Source: Takakia lepidozioides (lineage: Eukaryota > Streptophyta > Takakiopsida > Takakiales > Takakiaceae). Taken from it: a DNA stretch of 64,000 bases. The notes beneath the pieces are model-generated. The model was not told the origin of the DNA and did no database searches. It saw nothing but the letters and a program-made list of their open reading frames with translations. Positions 48,651 to 61,221 of the stretch are shown here, piece after piece. Within the stretch, counting starts at the first letter, position 1, and each line of letters starts with the position of its first letter. Both the position numbers and the translations under genes were made by a program. The stretch covers positions 39,105,053 to 39,169,052 of the forward strand of contig CM060732.1 in assembly GCA_030704615.1 (NCBI GenBank), in the 5' to 3' direction.

Positions 48651-50290
48651 TTTCATTTCTTGTGATGATGTTTAGATTTGTGGTTCTTGTAGGGGAATAC
48701 TTTTACGGTTTTCTCTTTTCTTTAGTTTAATGCAATGTATCTCCTACTTGATAAGTCCATTCTTGGAAGTAGATTTGTACTTTTCCATAGCATGATCAAG
48801 TTTTCTTGTTGCTTCCAAAATTGCAATTGAAACTCAAATGTAGTTTATGCTTTGTAGCAAAAATATGTAATTATTGTCAAGAAGTGACGAAGTCGGTGGG
48901 ATAGTCTTAGTGAATGTCATTGTCATGCATGTTATCATCAAGAGAGGTTTCCTGGACTGGTGAGAGACGGTCACCAAGATGAGACCAATATTACTTCTAG
49001 TTAAAATTCCAACATGAGTTTGTTTCAATGTCATTTATGAGTTTTGCACAAATACGGTCAACACTCGATCTTTTGCTTAGTTGTTTGACTTCATAATTGT
49101 ATAAAGTTCTTTGTCTCTCACGTGGTAAGTTAGTTCAAGTTATTGGTTCATAAAGTTGGTTTGTCTCGGTTGATGACATTTCTCTTGATATTTTAAATCA
49201 TTGTTGATTTATAAGCATTCAAGGTTTTTGATACTTACAATGGTAATTCTTAATAAATGCTTCTAAATTATCATATAGATATTTCTAACTTAGAGGTTTC
49301 AGAGCTTATGAAGACAATGGTTGGTGATCTCACAAAACTTAAACCAATGAGGTTTTTGTACTCATCATCTCCTCATCATAATTTGAAGAGCTCCATATAG
49401 CCTCTGGGACTTCAAGTCCTCGTTTCTAAGCCAATTTGTGTCTTGGTTACAGAAAACGATCAACCTTGTGTGGAATGCATACAACCACTATGCGTATGAT
49501 GTAAAGATGTCCATTGGCTATCGAGGTTTGCCCACAAGACTGAAGAACCCCTCACATTGCATATGATGCTTGCGTAATGCGGAATTCAATATCTAAAAGT
49601 AGAATAAAATATATATTTTAAATTAGATATGAGCTTATAAAAATCAGTGCACTTTACATGCGTCCCAAACAAGTTGTCATCTTCAAGAATGAAGGTGGTC
49701 TGAATTGGATGATGGAGTGACAATCGGACGGGTTGTTACCGAGTGGACAGAACCGCATGAAGATAAAGAATTTGTTCAGGGGTGGTCAAGGATTTGCAAG
49801 AATCTCATTACTAATGTGAAAAGAGATTGTAGCCATGAAAGAGAAGTCGAAGAATATTATTTTGACAATGTGAGTTTGAGTATGAGTTTGAATACAATTA
49901 CCATCTGATGTACTCCAAAGTTGGCCACCCAAGGTCATTGCCAAACGCACGATAACTTGTCCTGCCAAGCGTTTGAGACGATATTGTTCCACAAAATATT
50001 GGGAAAAATCCAGCAATTTATCCATCACAAACTTTACATCTGTATCAAGAACAATTAATTTAGGTCATTATTCTTTGTTTTAAACTTCACAATTGAGTGC
50101 AGAACCTCATCTAGCTCCTCGAAGTGGACGTCACCTACCCAATTCTTATATGAACCGCATTACTTTTTGAACCAATTACTAAAAGAGAAAATATCTTATT
50201 CACGACAGAACCTAAGGGTAGCTGTAAATCACCTAAGTTAGTAAGTCGACATTTTTGCAAAACCCAAGTTTTTTCATGTTGAATTTTAGC
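48651..50290. repeat. Diverged direct repeats shared with 52.1-53.2 kb
   Basis: 49370-49700 aligns with 52450-53010: both contain GAGCT-CAT-CAGCCTC, GGTCAACCTTGTGT-GAATGC or GATCAACCTTGTGTGGAATG, and ATGCTTGC-TAATG-GGAATTCAA. A third partial copy stands at 52130-52340. The short frame at 49705-49908 is not supported as a gene. Confidence 0.6.
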
Positions 50291-50291
50291 C

Positions 50292-51194
50292 ATGGCCAAA
50301 TACCTTCAAAAATTGCGAGTGCAATTCGAAGAAGGCACCATACCCAACTCCCTCAGAATGAGTCCTCCTAAATTTCAAATAGGAGATCCCGAGGCCCAAT
50401 CCGTCCTTGATGTAAGCCTGGCTGAATGCACAACTGCATATCAGATCAAGTGCTTTGAAGCACCCATCAAAGCCCAAGAATCTCGACTTGCTAGCTTGAC
50501 CCACAAGCTCAAGCAATCGAAACCGGTCTTTAAGACTCGCCTCTCGGATTTGATTTCGGCTTTACGATCCTTAAATTTGATAGGTGACAAGTCTAAGTCT
50601 TCCATTGAGCCGTGGCATCTTCATCTTTGCAATATCTTTGTTACTCATGTAGATACATTTCTCATTCACAAACAACTTTCCGACGTCAGCAAGGCCGTGG
50701 CAATCGCCGCTCGCAACGTTGATCGGGAAGGGACTATGGAAGAAGCGAAGACTCTCCCTGTGGAACCGTCCATTGCTACCCTCATAAAATGCGAGGTGGT
50801 CAGGGAAGTACTCTAGGAGGTGAAGAAGGTGGTGAATTCCATCCAGGTGAAACCTACGGCCCAGAAGCTTGGGACCAAACCGGCTAGTAAACCTAAGGTG
50901 AACATTGGCGGAAAGTCGGGAAACGACAAGCAGCATAAAGGTATCCGGGTCTCCACCCGTTCTGCTGCGTCACCTATCTCTTTCAAGAAGATGTCAGGCC
51001 CAAACCGCACAAACCAATTCTCGTACGAGAGGCCGGAAACCTTCAGCGAGGGTCAACGGAAAACCGGCCATGACGAAGGGTGCGACAACGACAAAGAAGC
51101 GGCCATATGTACCTTCTCACAGATGCGGGGGCGTACGAGAAGTCTCTTTTGGTACCCGCTCGTAGACCCTAAGGCCTACGTTGCTTTTTGCTAG
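50292..51194 (+). pseudogene. Orphan reading frame of about 300 codons split by an in-frame TAG
   Basis: From ATG 50292 the frame runs 174 codons (MAKYLQKLRVQFEEG start), meets TAG at 50814-50816, and continues in the same frame for 126 more codons to a stop at 51194. The first part is alpha-helical in character with DVSLAECTTAYQIKCFEAPI and a possible coiled coil (about 55-75). The second part is Lys/Ser/Arg rich (KPTAQKLGTKPASKPKVNIG), like a nucleic-acid-binding tail. I do not recognise a family. A Gag-like or capsid-like protein of a decayed element is one possibility; a plant gene with a nonsense mutation is another. Confidence 0.45.
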
Positions 51195-51247
51195 GAAGAC
51201 TTCTCGCATGAATGCAGGATTACCAACACCAATATCCACAACTATAG

Positions 51248-51276
51248 GGTCTAGGGTTTAGGGTTTAGGGTTTTAA
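51248..51276 (+). repeat. Short interstitial plant telomere repeat
   Basis: Three tandem TTTAGGG-like units (one with TCTAGGG) lie 50 bp after the orphan reading frame. A separate TAGGG-rich stretch, GGTAGGGTATTGGG, lies at 46828-46862. Confidence 0.7.
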
Positions 51277-53270
51277 AGGAGAAATCCATTACTTCGGATC
51301 TCTTATTCCTTACTTTGGACTCTAGTGATTCTCCCATTGCCTTCAAACCATCCCTGCTCATGGTATCCTATTGGTTCATCAAATGCTTCACCCAGGGAAA
51401 CCAATGTATCTCAATGTTTTTCTGTCGTCCCTTTGCAGCCTCTACTTTGTTGTTCATAGGTTTTCATGAGGTGGAGTTGATGAAACTGATGTACATGTAC
51501 ATGATACAGAAGAGGAGAAACGAGACACTGCTTTGCGCCACCGAAGTTACATCAAGAACAAAAAAAACCTCAAAGGAAATCAAATCCAAAACTGAGGTGA
51601 CGGAGGCCCACGTGATGTACTTGGGAGCTATTCGACAAATCTCCCCGTACCTATGTGCTGAACCTAGCAGCTTTGTAGGTAGGCTTGTCAATAAGCCAAT
51701 TGGATAGATCCTCATCTCTAGACCAAGAGTATAAAACCACGCAATGTCCTCAAAGAACATATTATATTCCATTTGGGGAGGACCCAATGCTTTACGCTTG
51801 CTTACCCACTCATCTAGTTCACATCTTATGTCTATCTCAAATCTCTCTCATTGGAACTCAAATGTATGACACTCGATATATCTATCATCTACAGCTAGGT
51901 CCTCCGGTGCCACGTCCCACAGCCAAGCTGTGTTGTCGATTAGATGTGCAAAAAGATTAAAGAATCTCCAGACACCAAGGCCAAACGAGCAAAGCTCATG
52001 GCGCTTTACAAACAGCACATACTTCAAGTCGTCCTGCAAAGTTCGACATGACCTGATACAACCGAACGCCACATCAGTATGCAGCCTTAGTTTCGTGAAG
52101 TACAAGCCATTTAAAGCTTTATAACATATGAACCCTATGAGTTATAAGTACTTGTAAGACAATTTAGAAACCTCTATGTCCAATGTAAGAGCTTACCATC
52201 AAGGTCTATCTAAGAGCAAGAAACCTCTATATAACTCTGCACGCGATGCTTGCATAATGTGGGATTCATTCTTGAAAATAAAGTATTTTAATGTAAATTT
52301 GAGAATGTAAAAATAAAAATAAAATTGTAATTCAAGTAGGTTTGGTGTACTTACCAGCCATTGTCATCATAATCTCTCAAACCTCTTAGTTAGATATACT
52401 TTGTAACTTTAGAAATATCTATTATATTCTTGTAAGTATCAATTTCGCATCGTAATTTAGAGAGCTTCATGCAGCCTCCAGGCCTCTTAAGACCTTGTCT
52501 CCGATCCAATTTTTGTCTGGCCCCAGAAACGGTCAACCTTGTGTCGAATGCACTCAACTATCGGAGCATAGGGCTAAAGGCATGTATTATATTGACAGCA
52601 ACATTTTATTTAAAGTTCGACTCTCTACGGATCCCAAGGGCTCATGCGCCATCGTGGTGGTACATGAACGCGGCATGGCAAATTCATGTCGTTCGAGTTG
52701 CACCTTTATGTGTTCCTAGAAATTTTTTGCTGCATGGCCATCGAGTTATTCAAACAATGAACTCCATGGCTCATGACTTGGTGTGCACATGTTTAGTGCA
52801 TGGGTTGGCCATTGAGGTCTACCCAAGAGACTAAAGGACCTCCTCAGTACTTTGCACGCAATGCTTGCATAATGTGGAATTCAACAGCTGGAAATAAAAT
52901 CAAATGCATTTCAGAATTAGATTTGAGAATGTCAAAATAAAAAAGTTGTGTGATTCAAATGGGTTTAGTGCACCTACATGGGTCCAAATCATGTTGTCAT
53001 CTTAAAGGATAAAGATGATGTCAAACCTATCGTACGTCTTCTTGATGCACATTTTCAACAACACTCAACCAAAATTACCATACATGTGCCTAAGCATGGC
53101 ATAAAAGTGACATATTTGTCCACTTTATATGCTCTGAATGTCAAATCGCAATGGTCCTTACTCTTCATCGAATGTGTGTCCATGGGCTAGAACTGTCACT
53201 TGAATAAGAATATCGTTAGAGATTGGAATTCCGTGAAAGCACCTGCCATTCAACTTTCTAGTCTTCATAA
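51277..53270. other. Repeat-derived DNA without a supported gene
   Basis: Short open frames exist on both strands (for example 51315-51707) without recognised domains. 52130-52340 and 52450-53010 belong to the diverged repeat described at 48651-50290. Confidence 0.35.
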
Positions 53271-54110
53271 CCTTTGAAATCTCTTAGAATACATGTGAGA
53301 CAATTTAGAAACATATATTAAGAATTATCTTTGTAGTATAAAAAACCATGAATACTTACAATCTTAAAAATCGCTTCGAGGCCTCCAAGAAATAAAAGAG
53401 TACATTTTATATTGTGGTGTAGTAAATCTATCGTGCGAATGAAAAGATGCGAACACTACGGATCCACAATAGAAGAAGGGGATTATGAACTTATAGGATC
53501 ACATTTGAGCAATTGAAGAAAGAGGATGATCGAGTGCAGACGGAGAAGGAACAAGTATTCAGCTCTTTATCTTCCAACATACAAAGAGCACAACACATGT
53601 CAGTAAAATCTATTTGTACTTTGGTTTCTTGGCCACAACCTTAATTTTTCTTGTTTATAGTTTTTGGTATGCTATCTTTCCATGAAAAACCTTATAGTCT
53701 TCGTTTCCTTATTCTACCTTGATATTTGACTTTGTTAGGTGTTTGTTGTGCTGTACAACGATAATTTTCTTCACTTCTTTTAAGCAAAGGTTGGTTTGTG
53801 AGGAGATTGCATTTGTTCTTAGGTTCTTCATTCATCAATTTCTTTTCCTACATTTTCTTCGAAAATGGTATTCAATCTCTTGTTTCCTGCTCTTGACGTC
53901 AGTTACAACTATAATATTTGGATTTTGCTTGAAAGAACATCATACAAACGCCCTTTGTTCAAGATATTTATTTTTTCATGTGGACTAGAACATGTTCTCC
54001 TATGAGCATTGCAAATACTCTGTGTATTTGATTATATGACATAGTTATTGATTCCATCTCTATTCATAATCAGCTTTCATCACCCACTTTAGTGTATTCT
54101 CCAAGGTTAT
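53271..54110. repeat. Dispersed repeat A (copy 2, inner segment flipped)
   Basis: 53319-53355 and 53606-54090 are colinear with copy 1 (27781-28540). 53356-53605 is the reverse complement of 27818-28038, with about 26 extra bases. Breakpoints lie at TACT/GACATG and at TTAAGAT beside ATTTGTACT in copy 1. Confidence 0.85.
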
Positions 54111-56528
54111 TGCTTCTACATGTACCCAATATGTGACATATTGCCACATGGCAAAACGCACATGGTTAAATAATTGTTTAACCTATTGACATTCACATTT
54201 GGAGGCCCTATCAGCAATATATAGTATAACCCCTCCTCTGATAGCTATATATGATGCTACTGCCACAACATTCAGTTATCCATGTGCCTTCATGTGTGTA
54301 GTATCTTGCCCTATTGGTTCGGTTCGACCATTGTGGATGAATGGCTTTGTTTTTCCCTTGGTTGACCATTCCATTGAAGCCACTTAGCCCTACCGTCAAT
54401 TAGGGTTGTGCCCACAAAACCATGACTGGTCTTTGGATGGGGTTGTAATAGAATAATTTGGTGAGTCTGTTGGAAGAAAAGATGAAAGATAAAAGATTCA
54501 TACGAAGCATTTGGAAGGTGCTAGGAATGGAAAACAGGGTGACTAATAGTAAAGGCTGGACCCTCATAATTGGGGGGACACCCCATAGAAAAGTCACATA
54601 TCCCCGTGAACATACACCTCCACCACATTGCACTATTGGGTCCAAGACAACGATGGAATCGGCCTACTCTTTTTGGGGATAGGTCGGTGGGGTTGCTATA
54701 GCAAGAGAGATCTCGAGGGAAACCAACCAAGCAAGGTATGAAGGGTGACATTTCCTACTGCCTCATTTTTAATGACTGTCGAAAAATATCACAAAAGGAA
54801 CTCCTGATAAGGCTCTTCCTATAGATCTGGAATCTAGAGCACTCACCCATCCATCACAGAATCGTACTATGATGGGCAGATGTGTGGTCAAGGGCTATGA
54901 GGATATGAAGATTGAAATGCATCATGTGCCCAAAGGACGCGGAAATGGGTAAGAGTTACTATAAGATCTATTGGGGATAATTTATGAAACGAATTGTTGC
55001 TATTCATGTGAGAATTATTGAAAACAAATCCCACTATGTAAACTAAGTCATCAATAGCGCCTCACTAAGGTAAAGTGCTCTAACAGTAGCATATAGATTT
55101 GGCCAGACTCAGTGGTAAGATTGGTGAGAGGCAAAAGAAAGTCGGATGATGGGAGACCATTCTGCTCCCTTTGTGGGGGGTGGGGAGGAGGATAACGTAC
55201 CCGCCCTTACCACTCTCATTGCTTAAGAGTGTCGAGAGGAGGGAAGGATTGATTCTACATTTCATGTTGTAAAGATTGTCTAAGGATTGTCCGAGTTCTC
55301 AAAGATATAGGGTGAAATTAGGCATGACGGATATTTTACCGGAGCTGGGAGACTATGATTTGTGGGTAGAAATACGACCTAGGAGTTATGTGTTCTGTTA
55401 TATGTGGAGCACATGCAGATCTGCATTTGTTTGCATGCGCATGTTAGCTTGAGCATGTCGGACATCATCCAAGAAATTATGAAGGTCTTAACTCGTAAAT
55501 CTCATGGTTGTCTTTGACCTCCTAAGATGTATGAATAGTCTAAAGCCGAAAACCTTTGATCTCATAATGCGTGAAGGGGGAATGTTTGCTCTAGGACTGG
55601 TAACTTCTGACTCTGCATGTGCATACATCACTGTCTTGCCATTCTTGATAATTGCATCTTCATCTATAACTGGTGGATACTTCAGCAGCTGGTCTATGTA
55701 TCTCCAAACCGAATGCAAACCTCACCCGCAGGCTTGAGACTTTGATTGTAGGCACTGTGTGATAGCTTTCAGGAATAGGGTGCAAGATGTGTTCCAGCAG
55801 ACCTCAGAGCCCTCCAACATTGCAAGGCACTCAATTACCATCAACACAATAGTCACTACCTTTATGTACCTCTCCACAAACTATGTCTGCCCTTGTCAAT
55901 CTCATGTGAGAAATTACACATGGAGCAAGGTCTCTCCAACAATTATACAAGGTCCAAATGTGGAAGACCGTGCTGCCAAGCACTCAGCTGTTTGTGATGG
56001 CAGGATTAGACATTGAACGTGATCCATTTGCACCCTAATTGCTTATAATAATAAGCAAAGGGCTAACACTATGTGACCTCATACTTCAAAGAGATGCTTG
56101 TACTGGTAAGGACTGCAGAGCTTCCAGACGTGTCATGAGACAGAGAAAGGCAGTCGAAGGTGAAGTCACCTTGGCTGCAAACCATCTCTAACAGCCACAG
56201 GAAAGAGGAGGGGTCTCTATACCTTAGCCTCACCAGAGGTTGATGATCTTGACAGGACTCATCAGTGTGTGGCCTGCGAAGTCTTGATCTTAACTGTCTG
56301 AAATTCATTGCCAAAGTCCAAACCACCATCTCCCTACAAGTTGGTATCATCTAGCTAGTGATATGAGCTCAATTGATTTCAGGACCAAAGAACCGGGGGC
56401 AACTAAACAGAGGCGCAAAAAACTAGGACCTCAAGAACTTGTGAGTGACACCCGAAATTGTTGGACAGAACAGAGAGATGCCTTAACAATACACTCTCCA
56501 AAGGGACTCTACACAGGAGCTCCACCAA
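54111..56528. other. Intergenic; no supported gene
   Basis: Small frames at 55488-55718, 55759-56016 and 56069-56350 have no recognised domain. The last of these may lie in the 3' region of PAM16. Nothing else is visible. Confidence 0.35.
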
Positions 56529-59500
56529 TCACGCAGGCCTTTGCCCCATGCCGGCTTGCTTCCGTGCTGCTTCTAAACATTCCTTAGCCCGAAACACTTT
56601 GGATTGGAGGTAGAAGGTTCCTGCTTTTGCATTGTTCTCAAACAATGTGTCGTACTTCTGCATGCAGACCGATAGGAAACCAACAAACTTAGTGTCACTT
56701 GTATATAATTATCTGGAAGAGTTCTTCTGACATAAAAGAACAGGTGCAGTATAAGTTGCCTCCACTCCATGGATCTGCACATTGCTCTCTCTCTCTCTAT
56801 TTAAATGTATAGCATTCATGTTTCCTTCTATCTACCCTTTCTCCCCTCCCCCTATGGGGCCATGTGTACACCATGAGCACACTAGTGGCAAAGCTTACTT
56901 AGAGAAAGGCTTGGTTATATCCATGACTACAAAAGGCCTTTACTTCTTGGTCACCGTAGTTGAAAGTGCAAATGCACAGCCTGCATGAGGTGTGCAGTGT
57001 TCCCACGGGCCCAACCTGGTCCCCTACAGTAACCCTGGGGCTAATCTGTTGAAACACCACACCCTGGGCTTAGCCAGTCTGGCCGCAATTACAGTGGCTG
57101 GGTACACTGCAGGCCAGTGTCTGGTTCCTTGTTGAATGCCAATTGCACTCGAACTGTTGTGGAAGACTCATTTGGAAACTTTACATCCTTGAGATAATAA
57201 GAGTTGATACCATTTCTTACAATGCCGAGTCCATTTGTGATATCCTGTAGATGAGGCATAACTGGTGCATTTTAAATGTACATGTGGTCAACATGGGAAA
57301 CTCTTTTCAGTAGAAAAGAACATTGTACCTTCATAACATCTTCCCAGGTGGATTTCTCTGTGACGCCCAATATCTGCCGAGCCTCATGCTCAGTCATAGC
57401 CTTAGTGACTTTATGCGTAATGTTTTGCACTGTTTCTTGCGCTACGCCTGTTTTAGCTGCATCTGTAGCACACAAACAAGACAGTTTTAGCCCTCTGCCT
57501 AAGGATAGCACAATGGGTTGGCAGAGGACAATTCTCATTCACAAAAACCAACATTGTCTACAGCGGAGTCATAAAATGTGGCTGAGCCTGACCAGACACC
57601 CTCTATCACAAATCCAGCTCTTTCATGATGGCCGAACATATTCCTCATCGGCCAGGCAATGTCCTGACTGACTGTGTTCTTCTTACCTACATTAAGAAGA
57701 CTGGATCCTCTGCAACCTACTCAAATCCTAAAGCCAGTGTTGCAATCCCCACAGTGAGAAGATAGTCCCATATTTCATCAACGGCTGACAAGTAAGTTCA
57801 GACTAGATTTGAGCAGGGTTGCAGTCTCTCATTTCAAGCACCAATTACTTCATGGCCATACTAATCTTTTCCTCAATCTTCTCACGGACTCTATGGTCTG
57901 ATCTCCTTCAAACCTTGTCCTATCCTCTTGAAACAGGTCAGTTTCACATCCAGATTACGAGTCAATGATCCTCAGGTACCTTGTCCTGCCCAACTAATCT
58001 ATTCTTGAACTGTAGGAGTGCATTTCAAATACAGATATCAAATCCACAATAGCAAGTCCAGAGGGAGCTGTCATAGCTTAAGGACAGCTAGTCGCCTCAA
58101 CCTAATACTTGGACCTCCCATCCATGGTGCCTTCCGGAACTGTTAGACTTGTCTTGGGAACCTAGGAAAACATAGAGCTTTCTACTGCTCAGTGGAATAA
58201 TGCCAAAAGCCCGAGTTAATCTGTTCCAACCAAGACAGGAAATCACAAACCCAATAATCTGCCAAACCTTTTAAAATACACCCAACTGTTGGCTGAGAGA
58301 AAGAGAGAGACAGAGAGAGAGAGAGACTTACTCACTATAGCTTGGCGATATGCTTGCGACACAGCCCTGAGTAGAACCCCTGATCCAAGCAGTATAAGAT
58401 TTGCAATTATTTTGGCCGCCTGCACATGGAAAACCACCTTTCAGATTTTGAACTACTCATATCAACAACACTCTCAAGGCAGAGTGGGCAGACTGCAGGG
58501 AGGCATTCCTCAATTACACACAGATGGAGTGCAGCAGGAATTCTTTCTTAAAACAGTTATGGGGAAAATTTTGACAGTTGGGTAAAAGTATTGGCATACA
58601 AGCTACTGCACTCCATGCTTACTGAAGTAATAGCCTAAAAGCTCCAGAAGAATTTCTGCAATAAGCACCCGACAATCCTCTGGTAGAAGAGGTCATTACC
58701 CAAGTCCCTTATTAGAGGCTCAAAAACCAAAAATCCTCATCCACTCCTGTTCCTCTCCCAGCATTGACCTCGCCCCTCACTACTTTCTCTTGTCAAAGGC
58801 CAATCCACTCCCTATCCCATGTGAGGCTAACCGCCAACACATCCACCACCCATCAATCGACCTATTACCTCAGTGGAATGCGGAGGCTGAAAACCCTAAT
58901 ACTTTCAACAGGTCATCAAAGGTAAAAGTGCCACAATCATTGGACGATGGTAGAAGAACCCAAAGTGCAAGATTACATGGGGAATCAAAGCAACAGCCCC
59001 CCAAAACTAGACACACATGAATCACCTCTCTCAGCATTCTAGGGGTGTAACTTCTTCCAAAGAGGATGCTCTCTGCTTATCCAAGCCCACTTCTAATTTA
59101 AAACAATATTATCATTCCCCTCTCAGGAGGAGCAGACTGGGTATGGCATCCCTTCAGGATTCCTATTGAGGCATGGCCGATCGTTCGCAGCCCAAAAGTA
59201 CCCTAACCTAAAGTCATTCGTATGCACCCATGCATGTATCTGTGTATACGTACAGACAGGAGTATTTAGGGCTGATGAATGTTTGAATGGACCATCCATC
59301 AGAGTAAAACACGACACCAACAGGAAAGGAAACCCTAGAACTTGAGGTCTCTCCCGCAGAACACCCAAGCGCCATGCACAGACTAAGGAGCAAGAGATTG
59401 AGAGCCTTAAAGGGACTTACACATCATCAACAATCTGAGCTGTTAACGGTTCACGGAGAAGAGAGTTCTATACAAGAAAATAAGGAGAGAATCCCTCAAT

Positions 59501-59626
59501 TCTAGGGTAGTATTCTACAAATTGAGCCCGCTACCAAAACCCTTCTTCGCATTGAACATCGATAGAACGAAACATTTCGAGACAATCAGATAAAACGACA
59601 TGATATTTAATTGACGCGCGTACCAT
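56529..59626 (-). CDS. PAM16: Mitochondrial import motor subunit PAM16 (TIM16)
   Basis: PAM16 is a J-like protein that pairs with PAM18 at the inner face of the TIM23 channel and restrains its stimulation of mtHsp70. Four minus-strand exons join in phase to 117 residues: 59626-59624 (the ATG alone), 58419-58332, 57462-57329 and 56657-56529. Seen in order: N-terminal hydrophobic helix AAKIIANLILLGSGVLLRAV (residues 2-21), QAYRQAI, KTGVAQETVQNITHKV, the J-like domain MTEHEARQILGVTEKSTWED, then KYDTLFENNAKAGTFYLQSK and VFRAKECLEAARK. The HPD of true J proteins is absent, as normal for PAM16. The start is inferred from the perfect MAAKII family N-terminus and the donor GTACGC directly after ATG; introns are about 1.2, 0.9 and 0.7 kb. 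Confidence 0.88.
58297..58327 (+). repeat. (GA)n microsatellite at PAM16 intron 2 donor side
   Basis: An imperfect GA run lies a few bases inside the intron, beyond the GTAAGT donor of PAM16 exon 2. Confidence 0.7.
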
Positions 59627-61221
59627 ATTTGAACTGGCTGCTCCACAAGCCCCTGCAACTGAATGCTTCAGGACAAGCTCTCCAAGAAGAATACCCCTGC
59701 CAATTTTCCCGCCTCTCTCTCTTCCAAGGTGTCTACCCTAAGGAAACTCCTCTGCCGAATCTCCCTCCCTCTCTTCCTTAACCAACTCTAAACCCAGAAA
59801 CCTAGGTTGCAACTTTAAAAGAGGAAGAAAATCTCTCTCTCTCTCCCTCCCTCTTGTCTCTGGCAGGCAGCAAGAGGGAAACAGGCAGGAAACATAAGAG
59901 CAAAACTCATAAACGCAGAACCCCCCCTCACAAGTCGAGGCTCTCACGCACCGCATTTGGACTAGACCAGAGGGCCGCCCGGCGATTTGTCGGCCTTATT
60001 TTTGGAGATATTTCTGGGAGCCCGATGGCCTTAGTACCACCCGGAGGTCGATCCACCACCATGTCACCATATATCCATCCATTCACTTGTGCGTTCATTC
60101 ATCCATCTTTACTAACAACAATTGCATGTATTTGTTTTTAAATTTTCTTAAAGCGGAAAGCCGTGATTTGTTTTTTAAAAAAATTGTTTTGAAATTTGGA
60201 AAATATCAGGAGTGCTACTGAGTTTTGCAAGAAATAGCCCAGATTTTTTGTTCATCCACTGATATTTGGATAGAATCATCCTCCTCGATACGTTCATCCA
60301 TTTATATCATCCATATTTGGCAAATTTGGCAAATTTATCCCTAATTTATATTTTATTTGAAGAAGTTGGCGATTTCATCCATGAGAAAACAGGGATTGTT
60401 TTTAAATTTTGTTTTAAATGAACAGGGGACAGTGCCCTGGATGAAATTTTATTAAAATTATTGAAGGGAAAAAATTAAAACCCAGGGAATTTAAGACATA
60501 ATTTTTTTTTTTGAGGTCGAAATATTGCGAAATTTCGCCAGAAATAGAACGCGGTCCGTACTGAACCCTATACCATAATTTTGTTTTTGTTTTTCTTAAA
60601 AAACAAAATAGAAAAGGAAACCTGGGAGCGACAGCCCACAATTCAGGCTCTTGAGGAGGGGGGAAAAATTAACCCCCTTTCATTTATGGGCCATGAGGCC
60701 TACAGGACATACCGTCACGAACAATCCCAGACACGGGGCAGGGAAGCGGGTTCGAACCCCAAACCACCAGGGCGACACACTGTGCACATACTATAATTGT
60801 TTTTGTAGTTGTAAATACTAAATACCAGGAAAAACAGAAAAACCAGCTGCTGCACCTATGATCATAGGTTGGATCTCGGATCCCTGGAACTTAAATGTAA
60901 TTTTTTCTTACTCCTATTAAGGCGTTTCCAGGTTTGAGTGCATTAAGGAACCTGTGAAACGGACAGTTGGCGGTCTCCAACATTGGCTACTGTTTATGGC
61001 CGGTCTCCGATGGATGTAACCGGTGGCGGGCGGTCTCCAAGGGCAGTGACCGCTGGTGGCCGGTCATCAGGCCCGCTGTCCCGTCTCTCTTCTTCTCGTG
61101 TTGTCGCTGTGGTCGTGTGTGTGCGAGTGCCTTGTTAGAGAGCTGTGCGGGCCTGTGATTACTTAAGTGTGTGACGATCCGAGCAAGCCTGTGAGTTGAG
61201 CGTTTTTCGAAGCAGAGAAAG
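59627..61221. promoter_or_regulatory. Divergent intergenic region between PAM16 and VHA-D
   Basis: It holds both upstream regions. A SINE copy lies at 60615-60788. At 60967-61063 the motif GGTCTCC occurs three times in a GGCNGGTCTCC setting, with a related GGCCGGTCATC. 60170-60560 is AT-rich. No core promoter element was fixed. Confidence 0.5.
60615..60788 (-). mobile_element. tRNA-derived SINE, minus orientation, 5'-truncated
   Basis: The minus strand shows the B box GGGTTCGAACCC and the family body through GGGCTGTCGCTCCCAGGTTT. The A-box half is missing or lost at about 60790. The near-perfect B box makes this perhaps the youngest copy. Confidence 0.8.
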
